Shown: positions 1 to 11,219 of the stretch, in pieces | Numbering within the stretch: position 1 is the first letter of the stretch | Layout: each line of letters begins with the position of its first letter | DNA from: Sciurus carolinensis | Taxonomy: Eukaryota > Chordata > Mammalia > Rodentia > Sciuridae | Reading direction: 5' to 3' | Assembly (NCBI RefSeq): GCF_902686445.1 | Contig: NC_062226.1 | Location: 16,588,001-16,652,000 of the forward strand | DNA: 64,000 bases | The notes under the pieces: model-generated | What the model saw: the letters and a program-made list of their open reading frames with translations, nothing else | Told to the model about the DNA's origin: nothing | The model's database searches: none | Made by a program: the position numbers and the translations under genes

Positions 1-777
1 TTCACCTCTGCCTCATTTTGGTCACACCTGTGAATGTGTGTTCTATCCCAATTCATTGCAGACACAGCTGTTGGACCACAGGTTTGGGTGTGCATGAGTT
101 TCATTTGCCAAGAGCAATTGAGCAGAAGTTAATCTCAGAATTAGAGGCAGGACTCTTCCAGCTGCCCACTGTTTCCTCCAGGCAGGAACCATGAAGCTGC
201 ATATATTGTAAGGACAGCAGAAGAGGACTCCAAACTGTTGGTTTCACAGTTAACAATTGGAAAGTAAATTTCCTTGTTCAAGGACCAAGAATTACATACT
301 GTACTGCTCAACAGTTTAGGGACTGTGACTTTGTACCAACGCATGATTGGATTTTAAAGCCTTGGAGAGTTGCCTCTAGTGGTGACCCAGCTTCTGAGAT
401 AAAGCAATAAGAACAGAAATAAAATTCAGTGTGGTACATTTGTTTTTATTTCTCTGTTTTCCTTGCAGTTCCATAAGTAAAGATCAGTGCTATTTGAATT
501 TCTGTATTCGTTGAAATGGAACTTCTGGACTGTGGACTAAAGCTAGCTCTTGATGTCATTCTAAACTATTAAAATGTCAGTAAGAAAGTTCTGCTTATGC
601 AGAAACACAACACAAGCTTTATTAGTACATAATCTATTAGGATGAAATATGAGAGATGTCAAGAACATGTTTGTATTTTAATCAGTCAATTTCTTAGAGT
701 CTTCTTCTCTTTACTTCATTGGGAAATATTCTGTCCCCCTCTTTGTAATCATTCCACGTCTGAGCAGAATCTTTGTT

Positions 778-780
<3 letters not shown>
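1..780. other. unique non-coding sequence
   Basis: No repeat family, RNA gene or convincing exon recognised. Short open frames here are under 80 codons, lack family resemblance and are interrupted in neighbouring frames. Confidence 0.5.
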
Positions 781-784
<4 letters not shown>

Positions 785-813
<29 letters not shown>

Positions 814-830
814 ACACACACACACACACA
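785..830. repeat. (TG)n/(CA)n microsatellite with palindromic centre
   Basis: A TG run switches to a CA run at 812/813. Positions 795–830 form a perfect 36-bp inverted repeat of alternating purine and pyrimidine. Such a tract can adopt Z-DNA or a cruciform. Short open frames across it on both strands are artefacts of the repeat. Confidence 0.95.
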
Positions 831-834
831 AACA

Positions 835-2390
835 GTTTGGTATATGAAATATCTGTTTTCCTTTATCAATCGTGACATAGAAATTAAATATCACAATTAT
901 GATCATGTATTATTATAGGGCCTATCTGTGTCTGGGAATTTGAGTTTTCTGTTTCTTTTTTTTTTCCTCCTAGAATTCTAAAACAAGCATTGCTAATCTT
1001 TTGAAATTTCAAAAACATAAGAAAATTGAATCAAACAACAGGCTTATGCTTGTAGAGACAGAAAAACTGAGAAGAAAGAATAAAACAGATGAAAATGAAA
1101 CCAGAATGAGCAGAGGAAGAAAATAATGCAGGAAGGAGAAAGGACATATGCAAGACAAGGTGCAGGGATGAAGGAGGATCAGGAGGAGAGAAAGTGAGGG
1201 CAGAAGAAGCGACAGGGTCGAGGCAATTTTAGATCTAGGGAACTCATCGAAAAAAATAGTTCCAAAAATGAAATAGCAACTACAGGTTAGATATTAAATA
1301 GTTTGGAACAACATCAGCTCTGGGAACCCTTTGCTTGAACTCAGATTGGAAGGAGGAGTGCTAGACTTCAATTTCTGTTGCTGTGCCTGTCCTACCAGGA
1401 GGCACACTTCCCTGCCTCACTCTCCCCATTCCTAATACTGAGAAAAGAATGAGACCTTCCCAACAAAAATAAATATTAACAGAAAGGGTACTATCTACCT
1501 CTCATCATTGTGAAAAGCAGATGAGAGGATGACAACAACCTGAAAATAGCACTTTGCAACCTGTACATTTTCATACCAAAGATATTATCATCCTCCTAAA
1601 ATACATATGGGCGAGGCAGCACTATTGTGTTTGCAGGACCGAGCAATGAACAAAAGGAACCTGTCCATCCTGCGCCATGTATTCCTTCTCCATTTCCCCA
1701 ACATCCTTCTGAGATTTTTGCCTCTGAAACCGGTTTTCCTATTGCCATCCACAGGCTGCTACTTTGTTCTTTACAAATCTATATCAGGGAGGCCAAATTC
1801 ACTAAAGCATGCACAAGAGGGATTACAGCTGCTCAGGCTTCAAAAAAGTTTGTTTCGTTTGTTTCATCCTTTTATTCAAAAGGGTTGGATCGGATTCCCA
1901 CTGCTCCCCAGCCTTATCAGCTACGATGTCTGTCATGGATTTTCAGACAACACTGAAGGGGGGAAGAAAAATAAAAAAGCATTTGCTGTTGTTGACAGTG
2001 TCCTCTTCACATATACAGGCACATTGTATTTCCTATGAACTATCCCTTTCCCATCTACACTTTCTCACACAGGGTCCTTATGTAAATCTACCATATAGGT
2101 ATATCTCTGTATGCATTTAAAGATAATAATTAGCTTTTAGCATTCAGGATACTGAAGGTTTATAAGTCATTATCCTTTAAAGGAATGGAAAAATTACTGA
2201 CTTTGATTGAGGGTAGAAAGTTAGATATTTTTCTGTTTCCTGTCATTTACTGGCTGGTACTGGGTGGCCTTGAAGTGATTGCTGATTGCTCCTCTTGCTG
2301 CCTCTGTTTTCCATATAGAAAGTTAAAAGAGAGAAACTCAATGGTGGATAAACACAAGCCAATATTAGAGATGTTTTATGTTCAATAAGT
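835..2390. other. unique non-coding sequence
   Basis: Contains a purine-rich stretch at about 1070–1210 and a group of overlapping plus-strand open frames at 1607–2120 with no recognisable domain. No splice-bounded exon, promoter or repeat family could be supported. Confidence 0.45.
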
Positions 2391-2394
2391 CTAT

Positions 2395-2950
2395 AATGTT
2401 CCTGGTGGAGAATTAAAGAATCTTCACTGAGGAAGTGGCCTATAAGCTAAGCCTTGAAGACTCTGTAAGAGTCAGAGAGGAGGAGATGGAATGTAAGGTA
2501 TTTCGGAAGAGGTCCAGGTGTAGGATAAAGCAGGACATTCTTTCCTATATTTACGTATCTGGTGGCTATGTAGTATCTACTCTATGATGGTCACTGCTTT
2601 AGAGGTTAGGGATTCAGCAATGAACAATATGGACAAAAGTAAAAGTTTCCATTCCATTTGGAGAAAACTAGCAATTCCATTTGGCTGGAATAGAGAACGT
2701 TTTAACATGATCCATGATGTCTGTGTGGAATTATCCTAAACCAGACAATGGAGAGTTTTCCACTCCAGCCTGTTTCTATTTTATGGTGGCATAGAGGGCC
2801 TACTCTAAAAACATGTTAATGGGCCACAGGGACTGATGGAGACTTCTAACCAGAGAAGCTGTGCAAGGGAGGAACATGCCTCACAGTGGTACAACCTCTG
2901 AGAGTCATCACAGACAACGGAGCAATACATAGAGGAGAAAGAGAAAGTGG
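2395..2950. repeat. L2-like LINE fragments
   Basis: Segments near 2410–2530 ('gaggaagtggcct…cttgaaga' pattern), 2560–2640 ('gtatctactctatg…ggattcagcaatgaac') and 2740–2900 ('acaatggagagtttt…gaggaacatg') match L2 text as I remember it. Their order suggests at least two fragments. All are heavily diverged, so borders are approximate. Confidence 0.5.
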
Positions 2951-2964
2951 TGTATCCATGGGGG

Positions 2965-3140
2965 AAAATAAACCCTGGGTTCTGTAATTAGATTGACACT
3001 ACTTGTGGGGTTGAAGACTTTTTTAATCTCTCTGAGCACTGGTTTCTTCATTTATAAAATAAAGCCCAGTTTACATCTTTATTGTGAGCATTTATCAATT
3101 TACTCCAGCACAGTGCCCGAGACCCAATTTCTCAACACAT
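2965..3140 (+). repeat. MIR SINE
   Basis: Shows the MIR 3' half: a 'gacttttttaatctctctgagc' region, a 'tttcttcatttataaaataaa' motif, and a degraded 'cagtgcccg' end. Old and diverged. Confidence 0.6.
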
Positions 3141-3175
3141 AGTAACAAAGTATTTTAGTGCCAATCAGCCTTTTC

Positions 3176-3190
3176 GGGGGGGGGGGGGGG
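3176..3190 (+). repeat. poly(G) run
   Basis: Fifteen consecutive G residues. Long G homopolymers are rare and polymerase-unstable, so the exact length may be an assembly estimate. Confidence 0.9.
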
Positions 3191-3194
3191 CGCT

Positions 3195-5940
3195 TTGAGA
3201 ACTTAGTTGAGAACTTGGCAGAAGAGAAAACTTTGACAGATGTCACTAAAGAAATTACTGAGCAAGGAATTATACCAAGTCTCAGAAAAGTCCTGCCTAA
3301 ACTGAGAAAGCTTGAGAGTCACACCTCACTATGCCAAAGAGAAGAAATTAAGAAAGAGGTCTTCTGCACAAACATGACAAGGATTTTATATTGCACCTTT
3401 AACTTGTTAAATGTTTCCATTGTGAGTTATGAAAATTTTGACTTAGAAATTTGTCAATCATATTCTCTTTATAAAGATTGTTATTAATGAAATATGATCT
3501 CATACTCAGAAAAAGCCATGACACAGACAAATCCATTAAGGACACTTTCTTAAAAATTGTGAAACAAAAAGACTAAACAATGGGTTCAAAGTCCAGCCAA
3601 TGACCATTTGAAAAGAATGGCAATCCCAATAATGAAAGTTTTCTTATTTGAATACCAAAATTCCTTCTATTGTATTCATTCGCACTGAAAAGCACTGTCT
3701 AATGAGAAATAAAAATGGTTAATCCCATTTGTTACAACAAAGCATTAGTTAAAGAGAACATTATCGATGGGAAGATGCCATAGATAATGGATTAAAAAAA
3801 TCAGTGAGTTGGAAAATTTCAAAAGCCTAGTTTCAAAATCTTGCCCTTAGTATTACCAGTTATATAAAACATATAGCAATCACATATGTTTACATTTGCT
3901 TATGAGATCATTTGTGAAGGCATTTTACTCTGTGACTGGATAGTAAGGATCCATGAAGGAAAGTTACAAATAACTCTTTTAAGGTTTCATCCAACATAGT
4001 CTGTTGTGTGCAATTCTCTTTCGTCACCCAAAACTATGAAGCCAGCATTGACTTGACCAAACCAATGACAGATGGCCTATTTCCTTCAGGGCACCTTAAT
4101 CAGCTGCTGGAGTGCACTCAGGCTCTTCTTATATAGAGTTAACATGTGCTAGTGGTCATTATTCTATGGCAAACCGAACCTAGATTCTAATACTACATAT
4201 GACATTTCCTTTACATTTCATCTCTTAACATCTAAAATACCTGATATCTTACCTAAATCAATCTCCTTTTCTTCATGCTTACCATTCCAATGTTTCTCAA
4301 CTGCTTTACCTATCACAAGTAAGTCATTTTGAAACCATTACCTAGCTCTGTGGTTCATTATTCATACAATGAATGCTTTCACAAGTTGAGGGTTTTTTTT
4401 TTTTTTTTTTTTTTGTCAGATTTTGGAATCTATTAGATTCCAGTCCATTTCAGTAAATTCTGACTGAAAATATATTTTCACTCTTGTTCCAAGTCTACCT
4501 CAGGCTGGCTGAGGGCTTAGCTCCTTCATGTCATCCTCCCTGGGATCCAGTTTGATGGAGGAGATGCCATCTGAATTTTTGCCAGATGTGATGCGGGGCT
4601 CTAAGAGTCACTTGCTAGAGGTAATTTAAGTCACTTCCATTCTAATTCCATTGGCCAGACCCTGTCAGATAGCCATAGGCAACCTCAAAGTTGGGCAGCA
4701 GCAGAAGAATCAGAATGCAAATAGGAGAGAGGGAAGAGAGGGAGAAAATAACCCAGGCAGCTTTCATTATGGAAGCCAAGGTGGGGAAATATGTCACAGA
4801 GGAGAATGTCATTAACAACAACAAAGATTAGTGAGAAGTGAAGTAAGATGAGGATGTACAGAGAAAAGAGAGACAAAATTAATATTTGGGAAACAATACA
4901 ATTCTAAAAACTTAAAATATGGTGTGGTCTTAGTCTCATTAGTGCAAACACAAACTTTCCTAAATTGCCTAAAATTTTGCCAGCATCTAATTTGAACTCT
5001 TATAAACTTGGGATTCTAGTGTGTGAAAATAAGCCTCAATTCTCAACAGGTTTAGGGCCTCACTGACAGACAATCAGGATGTGCCATACTAGAGGCCCAT
5101 CTGGAGATTCTCACTTCCCCTAATTGTGGAATAAATTCAGGGGCCCATGCTATTCAGTGAAAGTCCAGCTTCTACACGAGAAATCAGCTACTCCTGGCTA
5201 CCACCATTACCACTTTAGTCCTGTGGGAAAAAAGAAACTCAGATTGATGGAGGATGTCAATCAACTGCTGATCCAAGGGCATAGAATCTATTCTCTAAGG
5301 GCTTCAAGAATGGCTCATTCTATGTCAGTCAAAGGTATCCTTTACTTGAGACCTTATATTTGTTCATCTTGATATTTGCTCTTTTTCATTCCCATGTGTA
5401 ACCATGCCTCAGAAAACTGGCCTTATCAATAACATAATAAGTCATGTTTAACTACTGTTTTTGCACCTCCCCAACTAAGAACCACTGTCATCTTCTCCTC
5501 AGGGGTCCATGCAACTCTGATGTGAGTTATACTGCTTTTCAACCCTTGGAATCCAAATCATTCCATTTCATCTTCCTTTCTAGATAGTGGAACGTCCACA
5601 CACAGCCTTCTAAAGACTGTTTATGTCCCACCAAGGTCTTGTAAGTGGGGGAAGTAGAAGAAATGCTGCTTTCATTATTTCAAAATGAATTCATTCTCCT
5701 AAATGTGACCATGTCAACTTTGAGTCACAGCTTTTTCCTGGAAAAAACAAAGCAAAACAAAACAAAAATGAATCAATCAACAAGCAAAACCTGTATAAGC
5801 CTGACCTCCTGCAGAGTCTCCCACTAATTGTTCCAAGAAGGATTTTCTATCAGTAACTTTTATGTTTCATAATTAATGTTTTAAAATGCAATGTATTTTT
5901 GTAATGGAAAGTAAGTTTAAATATCAAGACAAACCTGGGA
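3195..5940. other. unique non-coding sequence with poly(T) at 4393–4414
   Basis: Apart from a 22-base T run, no repeat family or exon is recognised. Open frames up to 109 codons (for example 3158–3487, which starts in the sequence flanking the poly-G run) have no domain signature. Confidence 0.45.
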
Positions 5941-5948
5941 ACCAATGT

Positions 5949-5982
5949 TTGTTGAATGAATGAATAAATAAATGAATGAACA
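5949..5982. repeat. (GAAT/AAAT)n simple repeat
   Basis: Tandem 4-bp units 'gaat' and 'aaat', imperfect. Confidence 0.85.
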
Positions 5983-6009
5983 CTATATATCCACTATTTC
6001 ATACTGTTT

Positions 6010-6290
6010 ATAGCTTTAAATGATGTCAATGCACCCAGAGTGTGCAAAATTACCTGAATTACCTGAGAGCATTATAGCAGCTGCTACATCAGCAGTTATT
6101 TTGCCAGTTGTTCAGAGGCTGTGAAAATTAACACAGGCTGGCAGAAACACCGGCAATATATCTGGGAGCCATTTTTGCCTACAAAATAAAAGGTGATTTC
6201 TTTAGATAAGACACCATCTGCAGGATCACAGAGGATGAGAGGCACACTGAGCAGAGATCAGCATCAAACAAGTACTAAGAACAAAAAGCA
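6010..6290. promoter_or_regulatory. candidate conserved non-coding element
   Basis: Non-repetitive stretch dense in transcription-factor-like motifs: a CAGCTG E-box near 6080, CATCTG near 6218, an AGATAAG GATA-type site near 6205 and TTACCTGA direct repeats near 6052–6065. This is an inference from texture only; conservation was not tested. Confidence 0.25.
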
Positions 6291-6299
6291 CCATAGGGG

Positions 6300-7130
6300 A
6301 ACTCAACAAAATGCTTAGTAGCGACTAAGCCGACTTCAACTAAGCTCCCATATCACGTGGGCAAACATACTTGGCTTATCCATGAGGATGGAACAAATAG
6401 TGGGCGGTTTAAAAGAAAACTTGAGGTTCTGCTTGTGCCAATGGGTAAGTATTTACTGAACAGAATCAAATATGTGGTGGTCTATAATGGTTGAGGTGCC
6501 CTGCTAGGTCCTTGTCAGGCAGACAGTTCCCCCTTCTTGAATCTAGACGTCTTGTGTTTGATACATACATTGTAAGAATTTTACCTGAGAAGCTCTGGGA
6601 GTAGAGAAAAAAATGACACCAACTGACCTATACAGAATGTACTCTTGACCCCAAAGTATGAGGTCAGATCTTATAACATGTAGGTGGCTGTCCATGTGTT
6701 AGGCGTCTGTCCATATTTGCGTCTGATGATTGAAAATGTTCAGGAAAAATTGCATCTATACTGAACATATATTGACTTTTATTCTTGTCTTGGTCTCTCA
6801 ATAATATGGTATAACACTTCTTTGCATAGCATCAATTATCACAAATAATAGATGATTGAAGTTTACAGGAGGATATATGTAGGCTACGTGTAAATACTAG
6901 AGCATTTTATACAAAACACTTGAGCATTTACAGATTTTGGTGTCTGCTGGAGTCCTGGAACCCAACCACCACAGATACCAAGGGAGAGCTGTATTTGCCA
7001 ATCTCCTCCCTCCTTCTCTTCCCTCCTTCAGGCAGGCTCACGGGTACCTTCGTCCACTACTTTATGTAGATGATGAACATTTAGCATGCTCTTGCTATTC
7101 CTTGAGGTTCTCAAGTCTCCTTTCCCCTCC
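6300..7130. other. unique non-coding sequence
   Basis: No family recognised. A pyrimidine-rich tract lies at about 7000–7030. The plus-strand 66-codon frame at 6937–7137 has no recognisable domain. Confidence 0.4.
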
Positions 7131-7560
7131 TCCCTGAGTTTGTTACTCTGAATTCACTCACCCACGTCTCCCTGCAGCACTTTTAATCTAATCTCCTTTG
7201 TAACGCTGAAGTGAGAGTCATTTATAGATATTTTTTCATAAAAACAATATATCAGAGAAAATAAAAACCAGCACTTGGTGGTCAAAGAGGCCATTAGGGC
7301 AAATTCAGAAGTCTGTCTCCCTCCGCTGTTCAGCCTGGGGAGCAGCAAGGCATTTCTCCACGTGCCTGCGCCCTGATGTCTGCTGATTGCCTCCTCAGAC
7401 CCGCACAGCCGCGGAGGGTGGCGGGTGGATGGGAGAGTCACACCGCTACTCGCCTCATCACTCTGTGAGCCTTAACGCCGCTCTCACTGACACAAAATTC
7501 AATTCCAGAGAGCCGGCAAATTGTATTTTACTTTCACAGAAGCCCTAAGCATTTAACCTA
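7130..7560. promoter_or_regulatory. candidate conserved regulatory block, CpG-containing
   Basis: A non-repetitive block in which the AT-rich core at about 7180–7270 (TAATCTAATCTCC homeobox-like site, TTTATAGATATTTTTTC) is followed by a GC- and CpG-richer part at 7320–7520 (CACGTG E-box near 7358, CCGCGG near 7411). Its composition differs from both flanks. The 95-codon minus-strand frame at 7154–7441 has no known domain, so I do not call a gene. It could be a developmental enhancer or an orphan promoter. No experimental support is visible in sequence alone. Confidence 0.3.
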
Positions 7561-8040
7561 ACTCTTCCCGGTGGTAAAGATCTCAGAACCCATGCAGGGG
7601 GATGATTGGCTAAGTGACAGAGTAGGGAGGTGCAGGATTAGTAGTAGAAGCGCAGAGGGTGGGGAGGGGGCATTCAGACGCTGTCACTGTCATTGGTCTG
7701 ATTTGCCTGCTTCTTGGGAAGGTCACATATACCGTCTAAACCTCTGTCAGTTCCTCTGTAAAAGGAGAAAGTAATCTGTGAATGAGATGAAATTAGCAGA
7801 ATGATAAAGTTTAGGAATTGGAAGTGACATCAAATATCATTTACCTTCTCTCACCACCCTTAAAGCAAACTAAAGTGGAAGGGTTCCCAAGCCTGCTGCT
7901 CATTAGGATCTCCTGGGGAGGGTTTTAAAGAATCCAAGGCCAAATCCAGTATACAGCAATTCTCTATTACAGGCATGCACCAATGTGCAGGGCTTGGATT
8001 GGTGCTTTTTAAAGCTCCCTATGTAATTCTAATACACAAG
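7560..8040. other. unique sequence with a possible MIR remnant at 7700–7790
   Basis: The '…cctctgtcagttcctctgtaaaagg…' segment resembles the MIR central region, but it is short and diverged. The rest is unassigned. Confidence 0.35.
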
Positions 8041-8048
8041 CAACATTT

Positions 8049-8226
8049 AGCCAGGAGGCTGAGGCAGGCTGATCATAGGTTCAAGGCTAGATTCAGCAAC
8101 TAGCGAGGCCCTTAGCAACTTAGTGAGACCCTGACACAAAATATAAAATAAAAGGGGCTGCAGATGTAGCTCAATTGTAAAGCGCCCCTTGGTTCATTCC
8201 CTAGTACCAAAATAAATAAATAAATA
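8049..8226 (+). mobile_element. B1–ID dimeric SINE, 5'-truncated
   Basis: 7SL-derived 'ggaggctgaggcagg…ttcaaggctag' is followed by 'agtgagaccctg' and then the ID-like half 'ggggctgcagatgtagctcaa…cctagtacc', ending in an (AAAT)n tail. This two-part structure is characteristic of sciurid SINEs. The B1 left end is missing. Transcription would be by RNA polymerase III from the internal B box. A (CA)n tract follows at 8250–8273. Confidence 0.88.
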
Positions 8227-8249
8227 ACATTAAAACAGCACACATGTAC

Positions 8250-8273
8250 ACACACACACACACACACACACAC
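8250..8273 (+). repeat. (CA)n microsatellite
   Basis: Dinucleotide CA run immediately downstream of the SINE tail. Confidence 0.95.
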
Positions 8274-8279
8274 TGAACT

Positions 8280-9515
8280 AGAGAGAAGGAAAACACTGTC
8301 CATTATCTGCTCAAAGAGCTACTGAAGGACAGACCAGGATATGGATTCCTATTTAACTATCCTCTGTTCTAACACAATGCTGTTTCTATAATGTCCGTGG
8401 GGAAATGACCCACTCTGCTCTCTCCAGCTGGGTGCAATTTTCCTGTCCATTAAACTATGAGGGCACTTATCACCTTTTATCCCTTATTAAAGTGATTTAT
8501 TTACACCTAGCATGCAGACTCCTTAAGTCTGTAAACTTAAAAAGAGAGATCACATCCATGTCAGGTCTACGTAGTCCGTATTGCTAGCCACTCTGCCACT
8601 CTGTTCTGTACAGGAAATACATACTGATCAGTTTGATGAAGCCTCCCACTTCCTTACTTCCTACCCCCTACCTCCTTTTTCCAAGCCTCCATCTTCTTTT
8701 TTTATTTGTTTGTTTGTTTCTGGACTAATTTCCTTTTCTCTTCTCATTGTTCTAATTTTTCAAGGCTTTTATCACACATCTGCCAAACACAGCTCTTTTA
8801 GTTTCTATTTTTTTTTTTTTTTGTACTCAAAGGAATCTGACCCTTTGAACAACATTCCCCCCTATGAGCAGCTACAATTCCTAAAACAATTAGTATGTCT
8901 TCAGTGTCTTGGGAATAGTTTCACTCTTCACTTATTATTCTTGGGATTATGGCTAAAGGGCTATGAATGGATAAGCTGTTTCCTCCTAGGATGAATTCCC
9001 TTGGGTCAGGCCCAGATCTGCTGTATATTCTTTTTAGTATCAGCTAGTGCTCCAGTCACATTGTGTTCTTTGCTGGATATTACCTACCTCCTGCCACTCC
9101 ATTTCTTTCTCACCCTCTTCCCCCATGTGATACACCTGCCTTGAGATACTCTGATTTTTCAACATCATTGTTATTATTCCCATACCCTCTCTCTCTCTGC
9201 TTTGTATTAATGTAGCTCTTGCTACATCAATATTCCATGGGCAAGTAAGAGTCTTACTTGTATTTTTCTAGAGACTTCCTTCATCAACCTCTCTAGCCAC
9301 CATTGAGAACTATCATCTCAACACAGCTGTATCAAAATCACCTGTTTCAACAGGTGACCACTTGCTTACTTTCAATAAGAAAATATTTCCCTACTGTTTC
9401 TCCAGTTAGAATGTAAGCTCCATCTTAGATATTTTTCTTCTGCTTCTTCTCCATTTGCGGTATCTTCCACTGAGTGCTGGGAAACACCACAATGTTCCTC
9501 AGGAGCTGGATGTAT
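8280..9515. other. unique non-coding sequence
   Basis: T-rich runs at 8697–8720 and about 8808–8822. A 137-codon plus-strand frame (8581–8994) is a low-complexity Phe/Leu/Ser-rich translation of pyrimidine-rich DNA and is not supported as a gene. Confidence 0.45.
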
Positions 9516-9524
9516 TGCTATCAG

Positions 9525-9740
9525 TACTGCACACTGTCTGTGCTAGGCTTGAATCACTTCCTACCATTAACTAAGTTAGTCCTCCAAACCTAAGAGATTG
9601 TCACTACTAATATCCTCATTTTACAGAGAAAATAATACACAGAGACATAATCTAACTCAGGTTTACATTGCTAGTAAGCAGTAAAGACATTATTCAAATC
9701 TGGGCCATCTCACTCTGGAGCCTGTGCACCAAATCTCTAA
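9525..9740 (-). repeat. MIR SINE
   Basis: 'tcctcattttacagagaaaataa…agtaagcag…ttcaaatctgggcc…tctggagcctgtgcacc' is the complement of the MIR core and tRNA-like head. Diverged but full-spanning. Confidence 0.75.
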
Positions 9741-9744
9741 GCAG

Positions 9745-10440
9745 TGCAATCTTTGTATATTGTGTTATGATGAAGAAGAAAGAAGATGGCAATATACCTG
9801 TCTTAGTCCAGGATCTGGCATAAGAAGTCTTCCATCAGTGGTGGATATCATTACTAAAAGAACAACCCTGGCTCTGCTCTTAATTTACATGTAAGCTTGA
9901 GTCCTTCACCATCATCTCTATACCCACAGGCTCCACACAGTATAGATTTGTACAATCAGCAGCCCTTATCAGATGGCACCCCCAAAGGGAGCCTTTCAAA
10001 TGCATGGGAGAGTTAATATGCAGAAGCTCTAGTGCTTCTATGGCAGGAGTTCCACTAGCCCAGAGCAGGGCAGAAGCAAGGATACTAAATACTGAGCAGT
10101 TTTCAGGCTCTTCTTGTCCAAAATGCAAAAATCACTCGCACTATGAAATACTGGAGCAAGTCATTTCAAGATTTAAACATCACAGTATTAATACTAGACT
10201 TTTTGCTGAGATGAGATTCCTTGCCAAAGGTTTTAACCTTTATCACTTACTAAAAATTTAGCTCAGCACTACTCATCAATTGCCCGATACTTAAAACACA
10301 GGGCTATGTATTTATAATTAATATGGATCAGATATTAGTTTCCATACAGTTTGGAAGACAAGTCAACTTGGAGAGCCAAACAGCTGCTCAATAATGCAAA
10401 TGATGCCTATTTAAATTAGTGTATTACCATGTTTTTTAAA
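9745..10440. other. unique non-coding sequence
   Basis: Opposed open frames of 82 and 85 codons at 9880–10261 have no recognised domain. An octamer-type ATGCAAAT motif occurs near 10396 within 'ataatgcaaatgatgcc'. Confidence 0.4.
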
Positions 10441-10446
10441 AAGTTT

Positions 10447-10690
10447 GGAAAGCAGTGTAGCATAGTTGGAAAGGCACAGTCTGTAAGCAGAAAACTCCAT
10501 TTTCCAATCCTATGAAAATTTGGGCATATTATTTACCTTCACAGGTTCCTATTTCTTCAAATGGGGAATAGGGACAGCGAGGCCTCCTTTAAAAGATGTT
10601 GTAAGGACTAAAGTGACTCTACTTAGAAAGGCTGGCACATATTGGTGACTCAATAAATGGTATTCACATTCATTTTTATTATTCATTTCA
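10447..10690 (+). repeat. MIR SINE, near full length
   Basis: Begins 'agcagtgtagcatagttgg', passes the 'ttcttcaaatgggg' core, and ends 'ggctggcacatattggtgactcaataaatg'. This is the full MIR layout. Confidence 0.85.
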
Positions 10691-10844
10691 TCATGCAGAA
10701 GATATTTATTGGTTCCACCCATTGTGCTAAAAGAGGAAATGAAATTTTGGATCTGGGCCTTGGAAGATAATTAGGTTTTGGTCTGGTGGATAAGTGACCA
10801 ACTTTATGGCCCCAGTATGCAATGGTCCTAACGTATGTTTTCAT

Positions 10845-10945
10845 TCTATCCATAAATATTTATTGAATTGTTGTTACATACCAAGCACTGCAATATGTCT
10901 TAAAGGTAGAATGAAGGTTCTCTCCACACTCACAGACCTGGCTCT
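10845..10945. repeat. L2-like fragment
   Basis: 'atttattgaattg…taccaagcactgcaatatg' resembles the L2 segment with 'ctatgtgccaggcactg'. Short and diverged. Confidence 0.45.
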
Positions 10946-11171
10946 CTGGAGGAGTCTGCCCTGTGTCTCTGAAAGTGGTGATAACCCCATGCTGCATTTT
11001 CAAAACTTGATTTTACAACTTTCAGGAATACATTGTAGAATGGCATCACCCTAGACCTATAGAAATATCTTTATTCTTCTACCTTAATGTTTTTACAGGG
11101 AGGTGACAAATCTTCCAGGTTTATATAATCCAGGAGTTGTGCCTTCCAAAACAACGCACGTGTGCATACAT

Positions 11172-11214
11172 AAACACACACACACACACACGTACACACA
11201 CACACACACACACA
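11172..11214 (+). repeat. (CA)n microsatellite, interrupted
   Basis: Two CA blocks are separated by 'cgta'. Confidence 0.95.
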
Positions 11215-11219
11215 TTCAG

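Noticed and set aside
1607..2120. Three overlapping plus-strand open frames of 103–143 codons as a possible gene
   Set aside because: They lie in different frames of the same DNA with no domain, no splice-bounded structure and no codon-usage contrast. Chance frames are the simpler reading.
8581..8994. 137-codon plus frame as a membrane protein
   Set aside because: Hydrophobicity comes from T-rich low-complexity DNA; no initiation context or domain.
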